From NCBI GenBank assembly GCA_036362985.1, contig JAYGXS010000009.1, forward strand, positions 12,863,627-12,927,626: DNA of 64,000 nt. Direction: 5' to 3'. Shown one piece after another: positions 43,330 through 56,929 of this stretch. The notes beneath the pieces are model-generated. The model searched no databases, was not told where the DNA came from, and was given only the letters and a program-made list of their open reading frames with translations. This stretch comes from Ligula intestinalis (lineage: Eukaryota > Platyhelminthes > Cestoda > Diphyllobothriidea > Diphyllobothriidae). Position numbers and translations under genes: made by a program. Each line of letters starts with the position of its first letter. Positions within the stretch are counted from its first letter, which is position 1.

Positions 43330-43440
43330 AACGGGGAACTGCATTGCCCATTTCTGGCTTGTAAGCCATCATCAGCCAGTGATTCCCATTGTCAAGGTTC
43401 GACTTGCTGGACTAGTCAAACACCTTATCCTGGTAAATCC
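43330..43440 (-). repeat. SINE-H copy with strong hammerhead core
   Basis: Same orientation as the copy 300 bp upstream. The B-box-like AAGTCGAACCTTG precedes the hammerhead at 43333-43387. Confidence 0.62.
43333..43387 (-). ncRNA. Hammerhead-like fold (in SINE-H), probably non-cleaving
   Basis: Minus-strand order: GGGAATCACTGG; CTGATGA; TGGCT-TACA-AGCCA (a perfect 5-bp stem II); GAAA; a short imperfect stem III; CAGTTCCCC. Stem I forms as CTG/CAG plus GGGAA/TTCCC around a 3-nt bulge. H17 would be G, which is not a permitted cleavage base, so this copy keeps the fold but probably not activity. Confidence 0.55.
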
Positions 43441-44639
43441 GATGAACAAGTTCTGACGACCTTTTGCGTATTTTTCTGATTTTTCGAATTCCCACGTGAG
43501 CCAATTTTTGAGGAACAAATTATTATACATCTTAGCGCCAATTTACCTCAGCTCTACTGGGAGTGTCCTTAAGATCTGGCCTTGATTTATCACGTAACGC
43601 CAGATTAACATCCAGAAGATCGAGATGCCTAGAAATAGGATCAACGCATGAGTGCCATGACTCCTGCAACTGGCGTACGATTTAGTCATAGGACTGGTAC
43701 GGTATTCTTACGCGTTCGATTAGACAGCACTGCTCTAATTAGCATGCGCGGGCGACTACCAAGTAAAGCTTGTCCTTCCGTTGCACGGCAAGTTCGCGCT
43801 CTTACAGGCTTTCGAGTACTCATTCCGTGGCATTACCGACATATTACCAACATAATTGGCTTGACCAGGCATCAATCCTCTGCATTGCAATTAACGTTAA
43901 TCTGTAGCATCGCGCTTACAGCTAGGCTACTGTATTTCTTCGCGAAGGCACGTTTACGTCCATAATGCAGAATTAACTTCCAGACGTCGTTATGAGCTGT
44001 AAGTCGCAGAACCAGCTAATACTATTTAAGGGAACTAGCTACAATGCATCGTAGTTTCCGCAAAAAGGAATCCATATATTGTCTCACCAGAGAAAGAAAA
44101 CTTTCACGTTTCAGGTATATGGATGGATAAGTAAGAAGACTTGTCAAGCTTCGGAGCTATTTGTTAATTTTTTAAGCTTTTGAACATCCAGATGGCTTCA
44201 TCCATACCAATCTGTAATTTTTAGCTAAACATCGACGCATCAAGAAGGGTAAAGTAAATATTTTAAATTTCCACTTACTCCATGAATTTTATATTCGGGT
44301 CAACCGATTTTGGTGCTAACTATCAAGGTATTTGATAATTGCAATAATTGTACTTGCCTAAACAACGCATACATGAGAATGACTTTTTCATACTGTACAT
44401 TCTTCTGTATGTATAACGTCCACCTTTTAGAAATGGGCCTTCATAGACTGGACTGCAGTAGAGCTGCCCACTTTTGGACAAATAGACGTACAAAGGCGAG
44501 TTTTGATGCAAAGTCAACATTTGCATATGCTTAGGACGGTTTTTGGCAGTATTCTGACGTGCTTGATCTGTCAGCATTCGCAACAATTCTGCGTACGTTT
44601 AGTAGCATTACAAAGCGTGTGTGTGAGAGTGTTGTAGCC
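43441..44639. other. Non-coding DNA
   Basis: A 105-codon open frame at 43648-43965 has no recognisable domain. No other feature. Confidence 0.4.
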
Positions 44640-46854
44640 TTAATTAGGTCAGGAGTGACCGCCGGAAGCAAACGGGTTGACCCAAAGGTCCGCGGGGGTG
44701 AGTTGGTTGCCTGGCCGGGAACTGCAAGCTAAAGCTCTGGACGGTCATGCAAAGGAAAAACCGCGGTTAGGGCAGCTGTCAGGTGAAGGGGAGTCGAGCC
44801 GGTTTTGGTACTGATGAAGAAGATTTGAGGAGCCACAGTTTAGTCGAACGAAGGTACAGGTTGTGAGAATCAGAATTTGTCGTTCTGGGGGCGAAATCAG
44901 AGCTGTCAAGCGGCTTAAGAGGACCGGAGATTGTAAAATTGTTTGTCTTCGACAACACCTCTCTGGAAGTCTGTCATGATGGCAAGGCCATCAACGAATA
45001 GATCCAATACGACAGCTTCTATGTGCAGAACGCTTATAGACGACCAAACGGTGTGGCTAGGTTCAGGAGCGTGACGACGGTGATAATTAGGATGGCCAGG
45101 TTGCAAACAGGTCCCATGTTATTACTGCTTTAAGAGTGCGTTTTGAGGGGCCGCTGGCAGAAAAGAAGCCTCTGCATAAAAGTGGTTAAAGGGCGAAATT
45201 TTAAAGCAATCCACCATTTAGCGGACGGTGGCATTCTGTGCTGACTGAAGCCTGCGGAGGCTGGAGGAGCTGATCATAGGTGACCAATATTGCGCCACCT
45301 AAGTTAGGTCCGGCTTAGCCAGTGCTTCGAATGAGGTCGCTAAACTCTCTGTCGCGCAGCCCATGATGTGCGCATTAAAAATTTGTCGACGTTGGGGCGG
45401 CGGTTTACTTTGCCTGTGACCTTTCTGACACGATCCGCAAGCGTAAAAAGCGGATTGCGAATTATTTTGGGCCTCAGGATGGGTTGTAAGGACGCGGGAT
45501 TGACGATTATGGCTAAATGACGACTCAGATCCCATGGGTCCAGCGTGAACTCATTGACAGATGACTTGGGTGTAGATATCTTCAACCCTCGCTAGGTGAA
45601 GTTGTTTTCGACATCAGGCATGAACTCCGAGAAGAGCTGGGCAGCTAGATCAATACGACTTTGCCGACAGGAGAAAGTAACATCATCCGCGTACAATACT
45701 CGAAAGAGTGAAAGCTGTCGCATGTTGATGTTGAAGTGTGTCGGACTGAGCCCCGAGCCGCAAGAAATGCTGCAGGTCTGCTTGCGAGGCCTAGAATATG
45801 ATCATTTTTGCCACAATCTTACAATTGTTTAAAACGAAGTTGCCATCCCCGAAGCTAACAGACTTGTTAGATGTATCAGCCTGGGGCTTGGGCAGGTTGC
45901 ATAGAAGTTCCCAAGGTACAGCCAGGTTGCTGCGGAAATTGCAGTCTGCAACTAGTTCATGCCAGCGTTGGCGTTTGCCGTTTTTAACGCCATTCGGATC
46001 TCCGATGCGCAGCTCAGTGGCATCATGCACTCGCATACAATTTATCGCGCCTTGCAGGCGTAGGCTTCAGACGGATAGTTGGGAGAAGCAGGGGAATGCG
46101 GCCATTTGGAGAGTAATGAATTGCTGCCGCCAGAAGCAGTCGACGAAGGTCTCCCGCCGCCGTGGGGACACAGGTGGGATACAGTAGGACTTCGACTGTG
46201 GCTTCACACTCGGTAGTTATCGCTATCCAGGCTGATTTTCTTGCTTCACATGGTGGACACTACCAGGGCTTCTTTCCGTAGATCGGCCACCAAGTACGTG
46301 CATCGCTGTTCGTACTGAGTGTTGCAGTCACCTAGCACCGAACTATCTCCAGATGGTAAAAAAGGGAGCGATAGGAGCTGTGAAGCCGGATGGGGAACTG
46401 GAAGTTTGAAGGATGTAGACCTTCATGAAGGTTAGCGGCACCACGCCAACGTCTAGTGAATTCGCTTACCATTCCGCGCATTTGTCCAGAAAGAAGAACA
46501 AACTTCTGCTGTTTTTGCGATAACACGGCAGTAAGGACATGAGGTATAGGAGCAGGTAGGGGCAATGAACAACCAGGGTCAAGTACAGGTCAGCGACCAG
46601 GTTGGGAACCAGAATGTACAGAGCAGTCGCGGCGACGCAGGCTGACTTGGCAGATGGAGCAGTACCAAAGAAGTCCAAGGTTGTCCCCGATTCCGGTGAC
46701 AACGAGGAAGAGCTGCAGCACCGTGGTCGGGAGGGTTTGCATGCTCATACAAAATACAAGTTGGGAGGAGAGAAGGAGGTTTGATCCAACGTAGAGAGAT
46801 GAATGCCGCCTTGAGGGGGGTCTGAAACGAAAAGACATCTGCTGTGGTTCCCAA
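44640..46854 (-). pseudogene. Jockey/CR1-like LINE remnant (LINE-3)
   Basis: A GC-richer block read on the minus strand. A pre-RT segment MRVHDATELRIGDPNGVKNG, WHELVADC and VPWELLCNL (46036-45800) is followed by a deletion that removes the RT fingers and motif A. It resumes at the motif B region (GSGLSPTHFNINMRQL) and YADDVTFS (active site at about 45681-45695). The conserved LKISTPKSSVNEFTL and, after a frameshift, LMRTSWAARQRV (family form GTSWG) come next. The C-terminal part includes LQPGHPNYHRRHAPEPSHT near 45.1 kb. 46.1-46.85 kb may be the decayed endonuclease and 44.64-44.9 kb the 3' untranslated end; both are weak. Non-functional. Confidence 0.78.
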
Positions 46855-47009
46855 AATTAGGACATCTGTCGATATGGTGATGTGTATGTTGTATATTTAG
46901 ACATTTGATGAGAAGAAAGTGCAGCTGGATTAACGCTTTATGTTATCATAGGGTGGTTTGGAAGATTCTTTATTTTTCAGTTGAAACAATTGTGAAAAAT
47001 TGACGGTCT

Positions 47010-47165
47010 CAGTAGGAATATAACCTATAGACAAGAGAAGGCTTTTGCACACCCAGCACTCTAATACTGCGCTACAATTCTCACCATGAGCGGTGATTTT
47101 CATCACACGTGGATAAATTTTACCCGCAGAACTTACTGCTTGCATGGAATCCACCATAATGGAAC
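47010..47165 (-). repeat. SINE-B copy
   Basis: Plus-strand TTTTGCACACCCAGCACTCT, then CTGCGCTACAATTCTC and later AAATTTTACCCGCAGAA, match in order the copy at 58.7 kb (CTTGCGCAGCCAGCACTCAA, CTGAGCTACAGCCCCC, CAATTTTACCCG). The element is on the minus strand. Confidence 0.65.
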
Positions 47166-50100
47166 AGGAAGCTGACTTCCCAGGCAGCATCTCCTAAGTA
47201 ATCATTCAAAATACACCAGAGTTACTGCAAGACTCACTGAGCTGTTACAGCGCCTCAGTAGATTTGCCTATTTTGGTTGAATTGTTACTTTTTTATCGAG
47301 TTTTATTTGGATATTAAGTTTTTGAAAACCAGAATTTCGGTACGCGAATAAGATATCATGTTCTTGTTCAAAACAGAATGAGTGTTTTGTGCTCAGAAAA
47401 GACACCAGCATGTAACATATAATTCACTTCAACATAAATCACGCTTGTCTCACAAACGCAGTTGCGTTCTTAACCTTTTTAAATAGTTGAGTTCTACTGC
47501 AGCATACCAGCTGGCAAAAGAGCGAAAAAACATAACTTTAAGACCTATTTCGAAATTACGGATACTACGTATTACGAAACAACATCGTGAAGTCTGTAGA
47601 GCCATTCCTTACATAAAAGGCATCCTTTAATCAGTCTGTCGAATGTTGTTACCCACTGGAGTAGGCATATTCCATCGACCTCGGGTGACAGTACGCCGTC
47701 ATGTGATCTGGTTTAAAATTTGACTACCTCCTACCGTAACTTCGCAGTTGTCAATATACTTTGAAGAAATAGGGATTGCAATTAGGTTGGATAAAAATGG
47801 CAACCATTGCAGATCTGCCCACACCAGCACGAACAAGTGGCTCAGAAACTAAACCGAAATTCGCAGCTAGCAACAAATATCGGAAACTACATACAATTTC
47901 AGTTTGAAAAATTATTTTTTGCCAATTTTGAGGTGTTTACCAGAAAAAACATAACAACACGTTTTGAACGTATTTTCATTTACCGCATTAACAATATTGC
48001 AAAGAAAACAAAACTGCATATATATTATTGCAAAATTTCATGCAAAAATAATCTTATTGATCCAAAGTTGGAAATAATGTACTTTTAATAAAATATTTGT
48101 ATAATATTTAAATAATTAGAATCATTGAATAATTTGGAAGCGGATTGGATCCACCACTACCTTTTTCGGAAAAACTTAATGTACATTCGGCCATATTTTT
48201 CCATCCGCAAAGGTAGAACGGTTTATGAAGGTAATCCACTTTGATGGCAAATATTGTAATATGAAGCAAAAAGAAAGAAATTCAATTTTCCCTTTATCAG
48301 ATACTGTTGGATTTATTAAAACTTGGCCAACGTTTTCTATTTGCACTTTGACATAACGTTAGAAAAGATATACATCTACATAAATCCGTCTTCTAAATAT
48401 ATTTTAAAAGTGTTAATGAAAGAGTAAACGCATTATAGATAGCTATCTTTTATTAATCGTAGAATTAATAACTGCAGGAAAACTGCATTTTTTAGGTTGG
48501 AACAACTTTTGAATATCTTTCACTTTGCCACCCTTACAAAAACCCATTTGCAAAAGTTATTTTATTTGGAAAATATTTTCTTAAAATAAAATATTTCAAA
48601 GCTTTTAATATAAACGTCGATACCCTGGATGCATGGGCGAAAACCTAAAAAAACTGAAAACCATTGGAAATATTTCAGAATTTCTAGAACAATATAAAGC
48701 CAATTCTAAAAAACTAGGGGTCCTATGTAGAATAATATAACAACATGGAATGCTCCTTCTTATATTAACGAGGCATAGTTAACCTTTGAACTGTCGATAA
48801 CCGTTTGTCTTAGAAGACATAAAGATATGGCAATTTATTAACGCGTGAGGAGCTTGGATATTAAAACGAAATTTTTGTATTATTACTAGAATATTAGTGC
48901 TTTTAATATTTCTTTAAATTTATAAATCCGCTTTAATCCGTTTATTATTATTTTAAGATGGCATACATTTGTCAGTATCAATTTAAAATATTCAATTTTT
49001 GCTTCTTTTGTGTGTACTTGCAAATTTTTCTTTGCGTTACCACTGTGAGGCACAAGTGTTAAGCTTTCGACGCCACCATTCCAGTGTACCACGATCCTGA
49101 TTTTAGCAGAGTCTTGTCGGATTTACATTGCATACTAGGTCCGCGTTCTCTACCACAGCCTCCCCTTAACGGCATTGCTAGGTTGTCGTAGTGATTATGC
49201 ACCTGATGTTGGTAAGTAAGCTTTTTTTAACACCATTTTGCAATGTGTATACAATCGTCTGGTTTCACCATCCGACATATAGAAAGGGCAACATTTTTTA
49301 TACTCATTATTTTTTAATGCTTTGCTGTTCCCTTATTTATTAAAGTTTTCATGCACTTTCTTCATTATGGGTTTTAACATAAAAAACTGCCTAGAAATGC
49401 CTTGTCAAATAAGCAACGAAGAATCTGCTTACGATGACGGTATCGAGGATCATGAGTCACCTTAGTATAATAACTAAGCCTTAACGTATGCATCGACAAT
49501 TCCATCATCGGTAAACTTTCAACAAGGCGTCAATCGAATATTGTCAAAAACATCGAAAACAAGCTCTTCTAACTGAATAAATTTTACTATTTGGTGACAG
49601 AATGTGCTTTTGAAATACACTGCGGCAGACGAACCATTTTATAAGCGGCAATTGAACATTGTGTATACTGTCAACTTAATCAGAACGTTTAAACTACGAA
49701 TACAAAGTGCGAAGGTAAAGAAAATTTTAAAGAAGGATTTGGATGGTTGGCATGTGAATGATAATGAAAATGCCGATTCAACTCTGTTAAGAAGGAAGTC
49801 AAATGTTAATTGGGAGGTGATTGTCTTTTCTTGAAAAGGTGAAGCCATTGCCTGATTGTATACATCGTAATCCTTATGTTTATTACTTAAATTTTTTTGA
49901 CCAAATACATACGCTCGTTTACTGATCTAATGTCTCAACTCTAATCTGTAAACCGTAGACTGCATCTATGTAACCTTGAAATTCATAACATGTGTGACGT
50001 TTGTATGCAGGACAAGTAGCGTATTTTAATTGGATTTTCTTGGCGTGTACAATTATGAAGGCAAATTTTTTCCCATTACCTACTTTGTAATCACCTTTAA

Positions 50101-53100
50101 TCTGTTAAGATTCAAAAACGTATTTGCGGTCTGAGAAGCGAAATTTCATTGATCGTAACATTTTATTTTCACTTAAAGTACACAGTGTTAATAGTTAAAC
50201 AAAAATCTTAAATAATTGAATGCGCCAATTACAGAAAACGGCTTTTTTGAAAGAATGCTAATTTTTGCATAAGTGCCCACAAATTCACAAAAGTAGAAAC
50301 GTAAAATAAAAAAGCCAGCTAAAAATTGGTTTTTGAGTTCAAATTTTTTGGCACGTGCTTGTGGCTCGGTCCAGCAGTTTTTAATTAACAAAAAGCCTCA
50401 GTTTGGTGATGATTTTAGAAAAGAGTGCTGGTCTGAGCGTTTGCAAAAACTTGTTGATTTTGACTTTTCTGAGATTACTGATTTTAACCTAAAAGTTCCT
50501 TTAGCTTTCTTTGACGCGTTGGTGGGGAATACTTGTATGTCTTCAAATTAGCGTTTTGAATAACTAAACTGTGCTATTCGGTGTCTTTTGATTTGTGGAA
50601 CACTTGATAGTATTGATCACATAATTGATGCTATTAATTGGATGGTTTTACCTGTTGAGCCAGTATAGGTAAACGCTGTGTGCTATTTGGGATAAAACAT
50701 TGCACTCTGCATTATACCTTATGACAGTCGCTTTATTTCAAATATACAATTAAACACATTTTGATGCATTATGTGCCAAATCGACTCATAGGAAATTAGC
50801 CAGAATGTCTATCTAAAACAAATTTTATCAAACTGCTTCCACAAAAGTCACTTTTGAGGACACTCCGTTGTCAGTAAGTAATTACCGGAGACAAGCAAAT
50901 ATTTGTCGGATTTTTTTGTTTTGAGAAAATTTCTATTTTCCATCGTACGCTGCAGCTTCTTTTGTACATGTGCCTGGAGGTTCCGCGAAAGGCTTAAAAT
51001 GGTAGATACCGCCGATAATAATTGATATTCAATCAGCAAAAAAGAGTAAACCGGGGCTGCTTGGTCGAATCGCGTCTCGAATACCCTGTAAGAATTTTAA
51101 TTTTCGAAGGCCTTGGGTAGCCGGTATAATGCTTTCTTTTTATTAATTAAGTAAAAACACAATTAGAAGTTGAAAATATATTAATGTTTGAGTTGTTAGT
51201 CGTATATCGAACACCATTAATAAAATCTCACCACGTAGCAACTCGAGCCTTGCAACCAAACTAGACTTTAACAATAATTGATAAGGAGGTATATTATATT
51301 GCTGAGTCAACAGCATTATTTACCTGAATTCCGGGATCCTTTCTCAAACAGTTCCAGTTCGGACACACGGCGTTGCAGAATTGGAAAGATTCACTCGCTA
51401 TGCTATTGCTTTGACTCACCGTGTATCAAATATTACTGCCCCCTGCGTTTTCTATTTGATGCCTGAATACCTGTTGACGTCTTCGAGAACGTTTTAGTTC
51501 GTGTAGGAGTACGACATGACATTTTTTAGCAATTGGTGTTGGAAGATGTGTTTGGCTGCCCGGTGTCGACGTCATGGAATGGAAGCGGAAGCTAACGTTA
51601 AGACACCTTAACCACGTCTTTTTGACTCTACGATTTACGTAAAAGAAGGCATAAAACGACCAGCTGGCTTTCCTTGACGTCCTCACCTAATGCAACGACT
51701 GAGGTCACTTTAAGTCAATAGTGTTTAGAAATGCGCCTATGGCGTCTCTTTTACCAACCCTGACTTGTAGGGCTATCTGAGATCAGCCTAAGTGCTACTT
51801 ATTGCACTAGGTATGGATAACATTGCAAGTGTTCTGTCCCGGCAGCATGTTCTACCAAAATGTGAGAATGCGAACTTTCAGACCATGAAATTACACATTG
51901 GAGTCTTCGTATATGTTTCTCCCTAGGGCTAAGCAGACTAACCAAATAGACGGATTTGCATATAATGCTAGACAAGGGCCCAACAAAACAATTATTGCCT
52001 AAAATGTAGCCATCTACAATGAACATGTCTGTGGCCACATTTTGGGAGGTTTCCTTTGACAAAACTACGTGCACAAATGATAGGTCGCAAATGAAAATTT
52101 CAACTATGAAATGTCAATCAACAATAATGTTTTTTTTACGAGCGATTGCGCTTCTTTCATCCATCACTATTGCGTGCACCTGTTCACCTGAATTATAATT
52201 TATTGGGTTCTTTTTGTCGAAATTCGCTAAAATTTTTGTCAAGAGCGATTGCGGAGCCCACTGTCTAAGATTGTATATATTAGCTGCTAAGAAAACAACG
52301 TATACCAAAAAGAAAAACAAAGCAAGGGAAAATCTCGAAAATGTTTGATTTGCACTGGCGTAAGACAGAACGGGACCGCACTAATCATAATTGTCATTCT
52401 TCGGACCATGGTCATTGGCACATAACAGAAAAAAATGAATTCAACCCTTCTTTAAAAATGCTAATCAAGGTCATAAGTAGTTTTTTATTATTTGAAATAA
52501 TTCCTTAATTCCAAGCACATAGATGAAATTACTAATGACGGTAGAAGGACCTGGATATAAGAAATGCAGGACAAATAAGCTTGACATTTGACCTATAGTA
52601 AAAGAAACATAGTTGATGTCAGCCGCCTGCAGTCTGGATTAAACAAGCTGTTTTGCGTACAACACAAGCTATAGACACAAGTTGTAAACTCTTCATCATA
52701 GGCCGGAATACCTGTCATTCGCCCCGTTTCTAGGAATTGAAAACTTGGAGTTTCATAGGCGGATACATTTACGAAACAGAGGGAAAGGGGAATTCCGGAA
52801 ACTGAAGGTATAATTTACAATGCCTGTCATAATTGCACATTTCGTCTGATCAAGGTATATTTTTGAACGAAAGACATACATGAATGGGTTTGGAGAAAGC
52901 AAACCAAGGTATGGACGAAAAAGCCAGGCGTACTTCTATTAGTGAAATGCTTGGCTGCTGCAAAATTTAGTTTTATTAAAAAGCCAAGTAGTTATACGCA
53001 GAAAACCCCGTTAAGTGTAACCTCTTCAAATGTGAGCACAGTTGTATTTATAAAAGTTAATATTGTCAGCATAACCTGTAAGCTTCGGTCGGGAAGTATA

Positions 53101-53284
53101 AGCCAAATTTAAAATTTTTTTATATAAGGGACGCTTTCTTAGTAAGACTTGTAAACTCTTGACGCACAATGCAGGTTTATCGCAAATATGACAGTTGGAA
53201 GACTTGGGGTTTATATTAACACTCATTGCTAACAATTCACAAATCGCTTAAGGAACTAAATCAGCCTATATTGCTTTCCAACTC
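47166..53284. other. Long AT-rich non-coding stretch
   Basis: No named feature. Two open frames look slightly protein-like without being recognisable: 49604-49834 (+, lysine-rich KVKKILKKDLDGWH) and 50333-50551 (+, see separate entry). Otherwise AT-rich sequence. Confidence 0.45.
50333..50551 (+). CDS. Unrecognised 72-codon open frame, possible exon
   Basis: The frame reads SSNFLARACGSVQQFLINKK, then FGDDFRKECWSERLQKLVDF and later KVPLAFFDALVGNT before a stop. The residue mix is more protein-like than neighbouring frames. I do not recognise it, and no splice signals or partner exon are evident. It may equally be a chance frame or decayed transposon coding. Confidence 0.2.
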   Translation: MSSNFLARACGSVQQFLINKKPQFGDDFRKECWSERLQKLVDFDFSEITDFNLKVPLAFFDALVGNTCMSSN

Positions 53285-53520
53285 ATTTCGGTGCCACTAT
53301 AGCAGCCACACGGTGGCTAATATTCTCAGTGGATGCCATTGCCAGCAATATTATGGAAGACGCAAGGACCAGTCCTCCTTGATGAGCAAAGTGTTTTGAT
53401 CGCTTCCCTTTGCAGCAAAGGGTTATAAATTCTAGTCTCTGATAAAGTACTACTTTGAAAGACCTATAATCGGCTGATGGGGGCAGATGAGCAAGAAATA
53501 TTCACTCCAGTCCGCCGGCA
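53285..53520 (+). repeat. SINE-H relic, plus strand
   Basis: A head-like CACGGTGGCTAATATTCTCAG is followed about 180 bp on by ATCGGCTGATGG and later GAAATATTCACTCCAGTCC. This gives the order of the family tail, with a mutated core and poor stems. Confidence 0.4.
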
Positions 53521-56500
53521 ACGATACTTCAAAATAAACGACATTAAACAGTGATTACACAATTTTTATGGAGGCATTTGTTAATCTGTGCTTTACATCT
53601 ATATCAAAAACATTTCGATAAAAAGGGTAAACAAGACAAAATTGTATTTTACCATACGATGACACCTCTCAAATAAAGAAATTTACTTATTTTAGCGTTT
53701 TTGCTATGACACTGTTAGCCTTTAGACTATTGAATCGCATGATATCATATATGTTAAATAATGGCCCCTTTTGAGCGTCCCTCATCCATATATGCTCATT
53801 GTAAACTCTAGTCAGTTTCGTCTCTATCGAACAATTTAATTTATTATTTCCATTGCACTCTTAAAAACACAACATACAGACAAAAATCCTCTTATGGCGT
53901 TTCAAAGGCAGAAAGGGAACACGCAATTTTTAACTGGAACAATTTTAAAATATAGTAAGATTTTTAAAGTTCAAACAGCTGCAGGCGTTTATCAACACAC
54001 GTTTCCTTTTTGTTAGAATAACGACAATACGTAAACTTGTGCTCTGTCTGAGTACTCAGATGAGCAGTGGAATGTGTAGTATGGTGCGCAGAACAATTTT
54101 TTTATGTCGTATTTTTCAAACAGCAGTCTGTAATATTCGGAAAATATTTCGAAGTCAAAAAAGCAACGAAAAAACTTTTTTCAAGCAATTGGTGGCTTAG
54201 AGCTTAATAAGCACCCAATTGCAAATAATTAAATGCAAAAAATGCTAGATGTAAAGAAACAGAGAAATAATGGTGGGAAAAGATAACCCATTTTAACCAC
54301 TAGCAATAAGTACAAGGGTTGGAAAACCTAGAAATTACCGCTGTGATCACGAACTCATCTCAAAAATGCTGGTGATGTAACTAGGAACAACAGTCTTACG
54401 AACTATAGAGTCCGCCAACATGGGGGCGAAAGCCGTGAAACGTGCCATGATTGTAAACAGTCCGTTACGTGTTGATATAAGAGAAAACGGTAAACAGATG
54501 CTTAGACTATGCCTTCAAGGTGTGTTAGCTGACATATTTGTTTTATTTTACCGCAAAGACAACGCCTGTGCATAAAGATGTGCTTGATCGAGGAAACCGG
54601 CAAGGCCGTCAACATTCCGCAAGAATGGTTAAAAAAATAAAAAGACAAAAAACAATTCTGAATTGTGTCTCTGCAGGAAACAATATCCGTATATTTGGAG
54701 GCCAGGTGATATGACGGCTGCCAGTTCAAATCCCAGGAGGGCTTTCGTCAAGTGCAAGAATTGCGTGTTTGGAAATGCAACTGAACAAACTGACACTATG
54801 TCTTCCGAAATTTCCATCAATGAAGACCACGGTGTACTGTCTATCAAAAGGGGCTTCTAAAGTAAAAACAAAGTTAAGGGCACAAAAATACAATGGTCAG
54901 AGATAAGGCAAAGAGCTCATAAAACGACTATGCAGGAATTAAGAGTCGCAAACGTGCAGTCTGCTTGAGTGATGCTAGATTTAAAAAGGGTAATATGTTT
55001 AAAAAAATTGCCTAAGGCAATTTATTTTTATATACCGGAAGTGGTTACCTTTTATTGTAAAATCATGAAAATAAATTAAATGTATTGCTTTAATTGATAC
55101 CAATTTTTTACTACTCCGAATCTTGGGAAATATGAAGAAATTTTAATTTTTCTAAAGAAACACCTAATATTTTTCATGCTTTTTTAAGAACTTTATATGC
55201 CTAATTATGTTTATTATTATTTACAAGTTTTCGTAGTTGTGTTCACGCCGGTATTCGAGTAATGATCAAAGTTTTACAAACGTTGCTTTTTTTATGCAGG
55301 ATTCTGCATTATAAATGCGAGAAAATTTAATCAGAAATGCTATTAAATGGCTTATGAGAAACTTGGCATCCTATCAGAAGCATGGTCGCATGTTTCTTAT
55401 CTTAGACGTGTGTTTTTTCGTATTTGCTGTTTGCAAAATATTCTAATCATCCGGATGTTTATTGGTACAAACATGTGTAATACCTTTACATCCTTATTTG
55501 AAATAATACTTTATTATTTTACCCCTTTTTCTACAAAGCTCCAACACACTATTGCTTTTTGTATTGAGATTAATTACGCTAAATACCGGCAGTCGATAAC
55601 ATAGGCTGTAAATTTATTAATGCCCATTTAAATACTGTGATGACCAACCCAATCTTTAACCTATCGTTAGCAAGTATTAATCACTAATAATTCGCTTTCT
55701 ATGTTTAACAGCTAAATGGATATTTTCATTAACTTTATTTCACGCCATAGTGAGCGTGTTCATAGAAAGATTATACGGAGCTTATCATTATATTCATGGT
55801 GTACCTATATTTATTCTCTGGATAACACCACCCCCTTCTGCGTTTGCATAAAAAATACGCATAGGCTCATTTTTTAAAATACGACGGAGAAGAACATTTT
55901 ACAATACACTACTTCAACATATTTGCCTAGCTGATAACGTGAAAAGAATAAACAGGGACGACCGATACACGCAGTTTAATGTTTCCCATTAAAAACAGCA
56001 CAGATTAATTCAGACACTAGTGCGCACTCATACAAAAAGCGGATGACGGTGTGCGGTCTGTGACTAATTACTCGAATTAATGATTATTTTTGGAACAACG
56101 GACAGGAGGCTTGCCCGCAGCTTATGAAAAGAGCAACTTATTCTGCATATTATATTGCTTACCTAATTAGTTATTTTTAAAAAAGAGAAATCACACAGTT
56201 GCTGACAAATGACGGTCAGTAGGAAAACATGTCTTTTCTCACAGTCATATCGGTCTTTTCCAAATTTACCCACTAAAGAAGGATTACAGTTAGCAAAACC
56301 TCAGCTTTGTTGCTAATTTCGAGATAATTCCATTATTTAAGGATCTAAATCATTTATTGGAATAAAGCTCTGAACAACGAAATTCCCTTGAGACGGAATA
56401 TTGCCATCAGTCTATGGACTACGAACATTTCCTTGTGATTTTGCATTTCATTACAAATTGATCAGCATGAAAAAACAACTGGATATGGGTTCGGAATATT

Positions 56501-56929
56501 AAATTGGCGCAGTCTTTTGCATTGCATTAACATGATACTGGTAGAAAATGAACCCGCTCAACACTTCGCTGCAGTTTGACGCATATGAGAAGGTGTGGCT
56601 CATCAGGCGGGGTCCCTAGGCACTCGCTGTGTGTGTTAAGTACGTACATAAGTTTTAAATTTTTCCTCTTATAAATTCGTTAGAAGAGGGATAAGTATAT
56701 TTAAGGGTCCACAGTTAACTTAACGCAATGATGCCACTGTGGACTAAACACCAATGTACAGTTTTCCCCGTTGATGGTGCAATAATGGCAAGTCTGCATG
56801 AAAAATGGTCAAGCTCGCAATGCATTCACCTAACGGCCCACAAGTAATACTGCATGAAAGCTTCAATAAATCCTTAAAAGGAGGCATATTTTGATACATA
56901 AAGTACCATTTATTATCTAAGAACTAATA
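53521..56929. other. AT-rich non-coding DNA
   Basis: Nothing recognisable. A B-box-like GCCAGTTCAAATCCC at about 54.72 kb may mark another tRNA-like SINE head. Confidence 0.45.
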
